Positions 1 through 6,951 of a DNA stretch of 10,944 nt are shown in pieces; the stretch's first letter is position 1; every line of letters begins with the position of its first letter. The position numbers and the translations under genes were made by a program. Source of the DNA: an uncultured Lachnospiraceae bacterium (GTDB lineage Bacteria > Bacillota > Clostridia > Lachnospirales > Lachnospiraceae). Location of the stretch: contig CAMWNY010000045.1 in NCBI GenBank assembly GCA_947175775.1, positions 1 through 10,944 of the forward strand, given 5' to 3'. A model generated the notes under the pieces. That model searched no databases. It worked only from the letters and a program-made list of their open reading frames with translations, and had not been told where the DNA came from.

Positions 1-501
1 TTTTTCGGTGAGGCGGACAAAAACGGCACGCTGTTTCTTGATACGGATTGCGACCTGACACGGGAGCGCGGTAATTTGATTATCCACGGGCATCATATGA
101 AATCCGGCGCCATGTTTGGCACATTGGATCAGTATGCGGATGCGGACTATGCCAAGGAGCACTCCCAAATCTATCTGTACACACCGGACGAGGTGCGTGT
201 GTATGAGGTGCTTGCGGCATTTAATGCAAAAGTTTATAAAGGAAAAACGGATCAGTTCCGCTATTATGCTTACTTTGGGTTTGATGAACCAAAGACATTT
301 GATGTGTATTATGAAAACATTAAAAAAATATCGATGTATGATACCGGAGTAACGGCGGAATACGGTGATTCGTTTATCACGCTTTCCACATGTGCATATC
401 ACACAAAAAACGGAAGATTTGCTGTGGTGGGGAAATTGTTGTTCCGGCAGGACGTTGCATTAACGGATGAGTCTGTGAAAAACTGTGCCGCAGTCAAGTA
501 A
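1..501 (+). CDS. srtB: Class B sortase, 3' part (cut by left window edge)
   Basis: The reading frame is open from the first base, so about 166 C-terminal residues are seen and the N-terminal membrane anchor is missing. Sortases are membrane-anchored cysteine transpeptidases that join sorting-signal proteins to the cell wall or assemble pili. The catalytic triad is visible. A G-H-H-M-K-S-G-x-M-F-G stretch matches the class B YGHNM-type motif, with the catalytic His probably at 91-93. The Cys of T-L-S-T-C-A-Y is at 391-393, and the Arg of N-G-R-F follows eight residues later at 415-417. The class B family is identified by the GxMFG segment after the His and by the TLSTC-to-R spacing. The substrate cannot be told. 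The gene is separated from the sugar genes by a strong terminator and is probably unrelated to them. The precise subclass is less certain than the family. Confidence 0.88.
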   Translation, partial: FFGEADKNGTLFLDTDCDLTRERGNLIIHGHHMKSGAMFGTLDQYADADYAKEHSQIYLYTPDEVRVYEVLAAFNAKVYKGKTDQFRYYAYFGFDEPKTFDVYYENIKKISMYDTGVTAEYGDSFITLSTCAYHTKNGRFAVVGKLLFRQDVALTDESVKNCAAVK

Positions 502-526
502 AATTGCAAATTTTTCCATAAAATTT

Positions 527-556
527 AAAAATAACGGTAGACAAACCGTTATTTTT
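527..556 (+). terminator. Intrinsic terminator after the sortase gene
   Basis: A perfect 12-bp inverted repeat (AAAAATAACGGT at 527-538, ACCGTTATTTTT at 545-556) encloses a 6-nt loop. Its 3' arm is itself T-rich, giving an A-tract/stem/T-tract layout that can work on both strands. It lies 25 nt after the sortase stop and ends that transcription unit before the regulator promoter. Confidence 0.85.
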
Positions 557-566
557 ATTGTACTAT
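538..566 (+). promoter_or_regulatory. Predicted sigma-A promoter of the first lacI-type gene
   Basis: TAGACA (538-543, 5/6 match to the -35 consensus) and TACTAT (561-566, 4/6 match to -10) are separated by 17 nt. The -35 box overlaps the 3' side of the terminator stem. Transcription would start near 573, inside the first of two palindromic operators, which points to autorepression. This is read by eye; no start site has been mapped. Confidence 0.5.
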
Positions 567-568
567 AT

Positions 569-594
569 AGAAAACGTTTTCTGAAAACGTTTTC
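569..594 (+). promoter_or_regulatory. Two adjacent LacI-family operators
   Basis: The same perfect 12-bp palindrome, GAAAACGTTTTC, occurs at 570-581 and again at 583-594. The first extends to a 14-bp palindrome at 569-582. The centres are 13 bp apart and both have a central CG step, typical of LacI-family operators, where the hinge-helix leucine inserts. They sit on the predicted start of the first lacI-type gene. The second copy in context (582-595) also matches 13 of 14 positions of the CcpA cre consensus TGWNANCGNTNWCA, so catabolite control is an alternative or additional reading. Confidence 0.75.
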
Positions 595-656
595 CGAAGA
601 GCGGAATAGAAGAAAAATAGAATAAAACAATAATACTGCAGGAGGCAGAGGATTAC

Positions 657-1658
657 GTGGTTTCAATAAGAGATGTGGCAAAGGAGGCAGGCGTCGCCAT
701 TTCCACAGTATCAAAGGTCCTGAACAATTATCCGAATGTGCGGGACGAGACAAAAGCGCGGGTCAACAAGGCGATAGAACAACTGGGTTTTGTGCCAAAT
801 TCCATTGCGTCGGCGCTTTCTTCCAAGCGTTCGGGACGTATAGCGCTGGTGTTGGATGTGGACAGGAATGCGCAGGCGGTAGATGAGATACCGATGCAGT
901 ATATGATCGGTGCAATCAGTCGGGCAAAGGAGCTTGGCATGGATATTATCACGGTGTTTACCGCAATGCTTGGAGAGATGGACACTGGAGAGATGACGCG
1001 CTATTTTCAGTCGCAGAGTGTCGAGGGGCTGATTATCTGTGGCTTTTCTGAACAGGATGAGGCGCTTGGGCGTCTGATTAAAAGCGGGAAATTTAAATCT
1101 GTTTTAATCAATGCGCCTGATGTTGATGAGAATACATCAAGCATTCACATCGATAACCGGAGGGCACAGTACGAGGTCGCAAAAAAGTTTCTGGCGGAAA
1201 GCACTGCATTTTGCAGGGAAAAAAGGATATTATATATATCAGGTAAAAATGAGGGTTATGTGTCAAGTGAGCGCCTGAAAGGAATGCAGGAACTTGCCAA
1301 GGAACTTTCCCTGATGCTTTTGGTGCGCACAGGACGTTTCAGTGAGCTTGAAGCAAGGAAGCTTACAATGCAGTATGCGGCTTGTAAAGATGCAATCATC
1401 TGCGCATCGGATTTAATGGCGATTGGAGCAATGAAAGCATTGATTGATATGGATATTTATCGTCCGGTGTGCGGATTTGACGGTATCAACCTGATGGGAT
1501 ACGCAGGCAAACAGATGCATACGGTCGGGCAGGATTTCAAAAAAACCGCGGCGTGTGCCGTCGAGGAGGCCGCGAGACTGATTGGCGGAGAATTAGGACG
1601 CGAAATTGTACTTCCGCACAAACTGATGCGGATTAAATATTTGGATGTTATTTCATAG
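657..1658 (+). CDS. LacI-family transcriptional regulator (glgP-linked)
   Basis: This 333-residue protein has the usual LacI-family length and layout. An N-terminal helix-turn-helix covers residues 4-25 (V-A-K-E-A-G-V-A-I-S-T-V-S-K-V-L-N), followed by a hinge helix (about 48-56, with Leu54 as the likely minor-groove leucine) and a periplasmic-binding-protein-like effector domain from about 60 to the end. It is probably a cytoplasmic, sugar-responsive repressor acting as a dimer. The start is GTG at 657: it gives the canonical M-V-S-I-R-D-V-A-K N-terminus and has an AGGAGG site at 640-645. Two perfect CG-centred palindromes upstream suggest autoregulation. Only 62 nt without a terminator separate it from the phosphorylase gene, so the two may be cotranscribed. 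The effector is unknown; a maltodextrin-related sugar is the contextual guess. The effector domain looks more diverged than the DNA-binding part. Confidence 0.93.
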   Translation: MVSIRDVAKEAGVAISTVSKVLNNYPNVRDETKARVNKAIEQLGFVPNSIASALSSKRSGRIALVLDVDRNAQAVDEIPMQYMIGAISRAKELGMDIITVFTAMLGEMDTGEMTRYFQSQSVEGLIICGFSEQDEALGRLIKSGKFKSVLINAPDVDENTSSIHIDNRRAQYEVAKKFLAESTAFCREKRILYISGKNEGYVSSERLKGMQELAKELSLMLLVRTGRFSELEARKLTMQYAACKDAIICASDLMAIGAMKALIDMDIYRPVCGFDGINLMGYAGKQMHTVGQDFKKTAACAVEEAARLIGGELGREIVLPHKLMRIKYLDVIS

Positions 1659-1720
1659 CATATAAAGAATGATAAAAATAAAAACCAATTAAATTTCTTA
1701 TAAAGAAAAGGAGTAAAACA

Positions 1721-3988
1721 ATGAGCGTGAAAACAAATTTGGAAGCAATGACACAGAAACTGTACGGAAAGGCAATCAAAGAGCTAAGCGATAAGGATCT
1801 CTATTATGCCATTCTGAACATGACCAAGGAAATGATGAACGGAAAGGGTAGCATCAAAGGTACGAAAAAGGTTTACTACATTTCGGCGGAGTTCTTAATC
1901 GGAAAGCTGTTGTCAAACAATCTGATTAATCTTGGTATCTATGAGGAGCTTGCGGATGCGCTGAAGGAAGAAGGAAAAGACTTAAGCCTCATTGAGGAAA
2001 TAGAACCGGAACCTTCTCTTGGAAACGGCGGACTCGGACGTTTGGCGGCATGCTTTTTGGACTCGATTGCAAGTTTGGGACTTCCGGGAGACGGTATCGG
2101 CTTAAATTACCACTTCGGATTGTTTAAGCAGGTATTTCAGGACAGACAGCAGACCGCTGAAAAGAATGACTGGATCGAGAAGCAGTCATGGCTGACAAAG
2201 ACAGACGTTTCATTCCCTGTTTATTTTGGTGACAAAAAGGTCGTGTCAAGGCTGTATGATATTGATGTAATCGGTTATGAGCAGGGCATGAACAAGCTGC
2301 ATTTGTTTGACATTGAGACGGTTGACGAGAGCATTGTAAAAGAGGGCATTGACTTTGACAAAGAAGATATTGATAAGAATTTAACACTCTTCCTTTATCC
2401 CGATGACTCTGACGAGGCAGGGCAGCAGCTTCGTATTTACCAGCAGTATTTCATGGTATGTAACGGCGCACAGCTTATTTTAAAGGAAATGAAAGAGAAC
2501 GGTTATGACCTTCACAAGTTAAATGAACATGCGGTGATTCAGATTAACGACACACATCCCACAATGGTGATTCCAGAGTTAATCCGTATTCTTACGGAGG
2601 ATGAGGGATTTAGCATGGACGAGGCGATTGAAGTAGTCAGCAAGACGTGCGCATACACCAATCACACAATTCTTGCGGAGGCGCTTGAGAAGTGGCCCGT
2701 GAAGTACCTTGAGAAGGTAGTTCCGCAGCTGATGCCGATTATCAGAGAGCTTGACAAGCGCGTTGCGGCGAAGTACACTGAAGAGAACGTGCAGATTATC
2801 GACAAGAACGACAGGGTGCACATGGCGCATATCGACATCCACTACGGATTTTCGGTAAACGGTGTTGCGGCAATCCATACAGAGATTTTGAAGGATACGG
2901 AATTAAATCATTTTTATAAGATTTATCCTGAGAAGTTCAACAACAAGACAAACGGCATTACGTTCAGAAGATGGCTGCTTTCATGCAACAAGGAGCTTGC
3001 GGCATGCATTACAAAGACAATCGGGGACGGCTATAAGAAAGATGCGGCGCAGCTGGAAAAGCTGTTGCAGCACAAGGACGATGAGGCGCTTTTGACAGAA
3101 ATAAAATCCATTAAAAAGGAGAAAAAGGCGGAGCTTGCAGCTTATATGAAAGAACATGAAGGCGTAGAAATTAATCCGAATTCTATTTTTGACATACAGA
3201 TTAAAAGACTGCATGAGTATAAGCGCCAGCAGATGAATGCGCTTTATATTATTCATAAATATCTTGAAATTAAGGGCGGCAAAAAGCCTTCTACACCGAT
3301 TACGTTTATTTTCGGCGCAAAAGCGGCTCCGGCGTATATAATCGCACAGGATATTATTCATCTGCTCTTATGTTTGCAGGAGCTTGTGAACAATGACCCC
3401 GACGTGAAAGATTACATGAAAGTGGTTATGGTGGAAAATTACAATGTAAGTTATGCGGAGCGGCTAATTCCGGCATGTGATATTTCAGAGCAGATTTCGC
3501 TTGCATCAAAGGAGGCAAGCGGTACCGGAAACATGAAGTTTATGCTAAACGGTGCGGTGACGCTTGGCACGAGCGACGGTGCGAATGTGGAAATCCATGA
3601 GCTGGTTGGCGACGAGAATATTTATGTATTTGGCGAGAAATCGGAGACGGTGATTGCACACTATGAAAAGTCGGATTATGTGGCAAAGGACTTCTATAAG
3701 AAGAGCAGTGCAATTCGCAAGGCGGTTGACTTTATTACAAATAAAGAAATCTTAAAGATTGGAAATCAGAAACGTCTTGTGCGTCTGCAAAAGGAACTGA
3801 TTAACAAGGACTGGTTTATGACGCTTCTGGACCTTGAGGATTATATTGCCACAAAAGACAAAATATTTGCGGATTATAAGGATGAAGAGAAGTGGAAGCG
3901 TATGATGCTGGTAAATATCGCAAAGGCGGGCTTCTTCTCATCTGACAGGACAATTGCCGAGTATAACCGCGATATTTGGAAACTGTAA
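1721..3988 (+). CDS. glgP: Glycogen/starch/maltodextrin phosphorylase (GT35)
   Basis: This enzyme would release glucose-1-phosphate from the non-reducing ends of alpha-1,4-glucans using phosphate and pyridoxal phosphate, in the cytoplasm. Family landmarks occur in order: E-P-S-L-G-N-G-G-L-G-R-L-A-A-C-F-L-D-S near residues 97-115, L-Y-P-D-D-S, Q-I-N-D-T-H-P, T-N-H-T-I-L-A-E-A-L-E-K-W, T-N-G-I-T-F-R-R-W, I-K-R-L-H-E-Y-K-R-Q (Arg496 and Lys501 correspond to the phosphate-contacting pair of muscle phosphorylase) and G-T-G-N-M-K-F with the PLP-binding Lys606. At 755 residues it is shorter than E. coli MalP (about 797) and GlgP (about 815). A shorter stretch between the F-K-Q segment and L-Y-P-D-D-S accounts for part of this. 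An AAGGAG site at 1708-1713 supports the ATG. The choice between glycogen and maltodextrin as main substrate cannot be made from sequence; the neighbouring maltose genes favour the latter as at least one role. Confidence 0.96.
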   Translation: MSVKTNLEAMTQKLYGKAIKELSDKDLYYAILNMTKEMMNGKGSIKGTKKVYYISAEFLIGKLLSNNLINLGIYEELADALKEEGKDLSLIEEIEPEPSLGNGGLGRLAACFLDSIASLGLPGDGIGLNYHFGLFKQVFQDRQQTAEKNDWIEKQSWLTKTDVSFPVYFGDKKVVSRLYDIDVIGYEQGMNKLHLFDIETVDESIVKEGIDFDKEDIDKNLTLFLYPDDSDEAGQQLRIYQQYFMVCNGAQLILKEMKENGYDLHKLNEHAVIQINDTHPTMVIPELIRILTEDEGFSMDEAIEVVSKTCAYTNHTILAEALEKWPVKYLEKVVPQLMPIIRELDKRVAAKYTEENVQIIDKNDRVHMAHIDIHYGFSVNGVAAIHTEILKDTELNHFYKIYPEKFNNKTNGITFRRWLLSCNKELAACITKTIGDGYKKDAAQLEKLLQHKDDEALLTEIKSIKKEKKAELAAYMKEHEGVEINPNSIFDIQIKRLHEYKRQQMNALYIIHKYLEIKGGKKPSTPITFIFGAKAAPAYIIAQDIIHLLLCLQELVNNDPDVKDYMKVVMVENYNVSYAERLIPACDISEQISLASKEASGTGNMKFMLNGAVTLGTSDGANVEIHELVGDENIYVFGEKSETVIAHYEKSDYVAKDFYKKSSAIRKAVDFITNKEILKIGNQKRLVRLQKELINKDWFMTLLDLEDYIATKDKIFADYKDEEKWKRMMLVNIAKAGFFSSDRTIAEYNRDIWKL

Positions 3989-3998
3989 GAAGAATTTC

Positions 3999-4023
3999 TC
4001 AGGCGGCAAAAGATGCCGCCTGA
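3999..4023 (+). other. Hairpin in the glgP-ugd gap
   Basis: A perfect 10-bp inverted repeat (TCAGGCGGCA / TGCCGCCTGA) with a 5-nt AAAGA loop begins 11 nt after the glgP stop. It is GC-rich and stable but is followed by CATATTGAGC, not a T-run, so it is a poor intrinsic terminator. It may instead be a 3'-end protecting or processing structure, or a weak/Rho-assisted terminator. The ugd ribosome site follows within 15 nt. Confidence 0.6.
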
Positions 4024-4052
4024 CATATTGAGCGAAAGGACAATGATTGGAA

Positions 4053-5219
4053 ATGAAAATAGCAGTAGCAGGAATCGGGTATGTGGGGCTTTCGAATGCG
4101 ATTCTTCTTGCGCAGCACAATGAGGTGACTGCGGTGGACGTATTTCAGGAAAAGGCGGATATGATTAACAACCGGAAATCCCCGATTGTCGATTCGGAAA
4201 TCGAGGAATACTTAGTCCAAAAGGAGCTGAATTTGACAGCGACGACAAACGGCGAGGAGGCATATCGGGACGCGGAGTATATTATTATCGCAACACCGAC
4301 AAACTATGATCCGGATAAAAACTTTTTCGACACGAGTTCCATTGAGACGGTAATTGAACTGGTGAAGAAAGTCAATCCGTCGGCGGTCATGATTATTAAA
4401 TCGACGGTTCCCGTGGGCTATACGGAAGCGATGAAAAAGCGCTACGGTATTGACAATATTATTTTCTCGCCGGAATTTCTGCGCGAGGGCAAGGCGCTTT
4501 ATGACAACCTGTACCCGTCGCGCATTATTGTGGGAGAGCGTTCGCAGCGTGCGGAGGTCTTTGCAAATCTGCTCAAAGAGGGTGCGATTAAGAAGGATAT
4601 TCCGACGCTCTTTACAGATGCGACGGAGGCAGAATCGATTAAACTTTTTTCAAACACGTACCTTGCGCTTCGTGTGGCGTATTTTAACGAGCTTGATACG
4701 TATGCGGAGGTAAGAGGGCTTGATACAAAGCAGATTATCGAGGGCGTAGGTCTTGACCCGAGAATCGGTACGCACTATAATAACCCGTCTTTTGGTTACG
4801 GAGGATACTGTCTGCCAAAGGATACAAAGCAGCTTCGTGCAAACTTTCACAATGTGCCGAACAATATCATTTCTGCAATTGTTGATGCGAACAGAACGAG
4901 AAAAGATCATATTGCGGATATGATTTTGGCGAAAAAGCCGCAGACTGTCGGCGTATACAGACTGACGATGAAAACAAATTCCGATAATTTCAGGCAGTCG
5001 TCCATTCAGGGTATTATGAAGCGCATCAAGGCAAAGGGAATTGAGGTTATTGTTTACGAACCGTCCCTAAAGGAAGAGCACTTCTTCCGCTCTAAGGTGG
5101 TACGTGATTTGGACGCATTTAAAAAAATGTCGGATGTGATTATTGCAAACCGCATGACGGATGAGCTTGCGGACGTGGAAGAGAAAATTTACACAAGGGA
5201 TATTTACGGAAGAGACTGA
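4053..5219 (+). CDS. ugd: UDP-glucose 6-dehydrogenase
   Basis: This cytoplasmic NAD-dependent enzyme would oxidise UDP-glucose to UDP-glucuronate, a precursor of capsule, exopolysaccharide or other envelope glycans. The N-terminal Rossmann motif is G-I-G-Y-V-G-L-S. A-T-P-T-N-Y-D, the K-S-T-V-P-V-G-Y loop and F-S-P-E-F-L-R-E-G-K-A follow. The active-site cysteine is Cys253 in Y-G-G-Y-C-L-P-K-D. The C-terminal UDP-binding part has Y-R-L-T-M-K followed by S-D-N-F-R. The length of 388 residues is normal. I chose ATG 4053 because it gives the family-typical M-K-I-A-V-A-G N-terminus. TTG at 4047, two codons upstream, is better spaced from the AAAGGA site (4035-4040), so translation may begin there. 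The gene lies 64 nt after glgP, with a hairpin between them. Related nucleotide-sugar dehydrogenases, for example UDP-mannosamine type, are possible, but the motif pattern fits Ugd best. Confidence 0.92.
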   Translation: MKIAVAGIGYVGLSNAILLAQHNEVTAVDVFQEKADMINNRKSPIVDSEIEEYLVQKELNLTATTNGEEAYRDAEYIIIATPTNYDPDKNFFDTSSIETVIELVKKVNPSAVMIIKSTVPVGYTEAMKKRYGIDNIIFSPEFLREGKALYDNLYPSRIIVGERSQRAEVFANLLKEGAIKKDIPTLFTDATEAESIKLFSNTYLALRVAYFNELDTYAEVRGLDTKQIIEGVGLDPRIGTHYNNPSFGYGGYCLPKDTKQLRANFHNVPNNIISAIVDANRTRKDHIADMILAKKPQTVGVYRLTMKTNSDNFRQSSIQGIMKRIKAKGIEVIVYEPSLKEEHFFRSKVVRDLDAFKKMSDVIIANRMTDELADVEEKIYTRDIYGRD

Positions 5220-5231
5220 TTTGACAATTGG

Positions 5232-5269
5232 TGCAGTGCCTTATTGCAGTTGACGAATAAGGCACTGCA
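5232..5269 (+). terminator. Long hairpin after ugd, probable transcription terminator
   Basis: A perfect 14-bp inverted repeat (TGCAGTGCCTTATT at 5232-5245, AATAAGGCACTGCA at 5256-5269) encloses a 10-nt loop and begins 13 nt after the ugd stop. Position and stability suggest the 3' end of the lacI-glgP-ugd unit. No T-run follows (TATCAAATTCG), so it would be an atypical or Rho-dependent end, or a 3'-stabilising structure. Confidence 0.6.
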
Positions 5270-5356
5270 TATCAAATTCGTCTCATTTATTTTGCACAAA
5301 AAGCAATGGAAAAATTTGCCATAAGTAACAAAAAATATCTTGTTGCGTGTTTTCTA

Positions 5357-5385
5357 TTGCAATTTATTCGGCAAAATGCTATTAT
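5357..5385 (+). promoter_or_regulatory. Predicted promoter of the malE operon (extended -10)
   Basis: TTGCAA (5357-5362) as -35 and TATTAT (5380-5385, 5/6) as -10 are 17 nt apart. A TG one base upstream of the -10 (5377-5378) makes an extended -10. An AT-rich stretch lies upstream. A start near 5391-5393 would leave an approximately 116-nt leader holding the operator array. This is the best promoter-like site in the 288-nt gap between ugd and malE; it is inferred by eye. Confidence 0.65.
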
Positions 5386-5398
5386 ACAATTGTCACTT

Positions 5399-5446
5399 GG
5401 AAACGTTACCGATAACGTTACTGGAAACGATGCCGAAAACGTTTCG
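5399..5446 (+). promoter_or_regulatory. Array of four contiguous 12-bp LacI-type operators
   Basis: Four 12-mers abut with no spacer: GGAAACGTTACC (5399), GATAACGTTACT (5411), GGAAACGATGCC (5423) and GAAAACGTTTCG (5435). Each is a full or imperfect palindrome centred on a CG step, and the centres (5404.5, 5416.5, 5428.5, 5440.5) are exactly 12 bp apart. The core matches the palindromes before the first lacI-type gene and the general CG-centred LacI/MalR operator pattern. Lying just downstream of the predicted start, the array would act as a transcription roadblock when occupied. The likely binder is the regulator at 10294, the one at 657, or both. Confidence 0.7.
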
Positions 5447-5507
5447 GAATAATATTTCCGCAAATCATTAATAATAAAAAACAGAAAAAAGAAAGAGGTA
5501 TGTCATT

Positions 5508-6914
5508 ATGAAAAAGAAATTAATCAGCGCAATTTTGAGCGCGACAATGGTAGCGACAATGCTTGCAGGCTGCGGTAGCAGCGATAGCGGAAACAATACG
5601 GATACACAACAGCCTGCCCAGTCACAGGAACAGCAGCCCGCGGCGGATACACAGCAGCCGGCAGCAGATACACAGACACCCGCGTCCGGCGAGGGAAAGG
5701 TTTATTATCTGAACTTCAAGCCTGAGCAGGGAGCGGCTTGGGAAGCGCTTGCTGCAAAATATACAGAGGAAACCGGTGTTCCTGTTTCTGTACAGACGGC
5801 AGCATCCGGAACATATGAGTCAACCTTGAAATCCGAGATTGCAAAGACAGAGGCGCCGACACTGTTCCAGGTAAACGGACCGGTTGGACTTGCAACATGG
5901 AAGGATTACTGCTATGACCTTTCCGGCTCTGATGTTTACGCACAGTTAAAGAGCGACGACTTCGCATTAAAAGAGGGCGATGAGGTGAAGGGTATCGCGT
6001 ACGTTGTGGAGACTTACGGACTGATTTACAATGCGGACATTTTAAATGATTATTTCACAAAGGATTATGCGGTTGTGACAAGCGTTGAGGAAATCAATTC
6101 GTTCGACCAGTTAAAAGCTGTTGCGGACAGCATTCAGGCAAACGCTGACGACCTTGGCGTAAAGGGTGCGTTCACGTCGGCAGGTATGGACTCAAGCTCT
6201 GACTGGAGATTTAAGACACACCTTGCAAACCTTCCGATTTACTATGAGTATGAAGCGGATGGTATCGGTTCAACGGATGCAATCAAAGGAACTTACTTAG
6301 ATAATTACAAGAACATTTGGGATTTATATATTACAGACTCTGTTTGTGCACCGACACTGCTTTCAAGCAAGACCGGTGAAGATGCGACGGCAGACTTCGC
6401 ACTCGGTGATGCGGTATTCTATCAGAACGGTACATGGGCTTACAATGATTTGGTAGACGCAGGCATGGACGGTGACTCACTTGGAATGCTTCCGATTTAT
6501 ATCGGCGCTCCCGGCGAGGAAAATCAGGGACTTTGCACAGGCAGCGAGAATTACTGGTGTGTAAACAAGAATGCTTCTCCGGAGGATATTCAGGCAACGC
6601 TTGACTTTATGAACTGGGTTGTAACATCAGAGACAGGCTGCAAGGCACTGACAGAGGAAATGGGATTTGTATGTCCGTTTACGGCATTTGACAGCTATCC
6701 GGCAAGCAATCCGCTTGTAAACATTGCGAATGACTATGTTTCAAACGGAAAGACTTCCGTAGCATGGACTTTCACGACAATGCCTTCTGAGAACTGGAAG
6801 AACAATGTCGGCAGCGCGCTGTTGGAGTATGCACAGGGCACAGGTCAGTGGGATGCAGTTGTAACGGCATTCGTTGACGGATGGGCTGAGGAGTATGCGG
6901 CAGTAAACAACTAA
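5508..6914 (+). CDS. malE: Malto-oligosaccharide ABC transporter, solute-binding lipoprotein
   Basis: This extracytoplasmic receptor would deliver a sugar to the permeases encoded downstream. The N-terminus is a lipoprotein signal peptide: K-K-K at 2-4, a hydrophobic stretch, and the lipobox L-A-G-C with the lipidated Cys22. A flexible Q/P/A/D/T-rich linker (about 23-65) follows, then a family 1 type extracellular solute-binding domain (about 66-468) with aromatic residues suited to stacking on sugar rings. Total length of 468 is normal for a Firmicutes maltose-type binding protein with an extended linker. The ATG at 5508 has an AAAGAGG site about 9 nt upstream. The substrate is inferred from the neighbouring malQ, glgP and MalF/MalG-like permeases; from the protein alone, another oligosaccharide is possible. 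Expression should be high and controlled by the tandem operators upstream. A terminator follows the gene. Confidence 0.9.
   Translation: MKKKLISAILSATMVATMLAGCGSSDSGNNTDTQQPAQSQEQQPAADTQQPAADTQTPASGEGKVYYLNFKPEQGAAWEALAAKYTEETGVPVSVQTAASGTYESTLKSEIAKTEAPTLFQVNGPVGLATWKDYCYDLSGSDVYAQLKSDDFALKEGDEVKGIAYVVETYGLIYNADILNDYFTKDYAVVTSVEEINSFDQLKAVADSIQANADDLGVKGAFTSAGMDSSSDWRFKTHLANLPIYYEYEADGIGSTDAIKGTYLDNYKNIWDLYITDSVCAPTLLSSKTGEDATADFALGDAVFYQNGTWAYNDLVDAGMDGDSLGMLPIYIGAPGEENQGLCTGSENYWCVNKNASPEDIQATLDFMNWVVTSETGCKALTEEMGFVCPFTAFDSYPASNPLVNIANDYVSNGKTSVAWTFTTMPSENWKNNVGSALLEYAQGTGQWDAVVTAFVDGWAEEYAAVNN
5631..5672 (+). repeat. Two tandem 21-bp repeats coding QQPAADT in the malE linker
   Basis: Units at 5631-5651 and 5652-5672 each encode Q-Q-P-A-A-D-T (residues 42-48 and 49-55), and a partial Q-Q-P-A unit lies at residues 34-37. 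The repeats fall in the disordered tether between the lipid anchor and the binding domain. They probably expand or contract by slippage without harming function. Confidence 0.8.
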
Positions 6915-6951
6915 CTCAATAAATAACTAAATATTCAACAGAATGGCAAAG

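Noticed and set aside
1659..1720. Separate promoter for glgP
   Set aside because: TATAAA occurs at 1699-1704, but no -35-like sequence sits at 16-18 nt upstream and no operator palindrome is present; read-through from the regulator gene is simpler.
5221..5226. TTGACA just after ugd as a -35 box
   Set aside because: At 17 nt spacing the -10 would be TTGCAG inside the hairpin loop; the site at 5357-5385 is far better.
5399..5458. Short phased repeats that might be a CRISPR-like array or iterons of an origin
   Set aside because: The 12-mers abut without spacers, each is a CG-centred palindrome, and they lie between a promoter and a ribosome site. Operators explain them better.
5500..5511. Three-codon minigene (ATG TCA TTA TGA) overlapping the malE start as ATGA
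   Set aside because: The ribosome site would be only 1-2 nt from its ATG, so translation is unlikely; probably chance.
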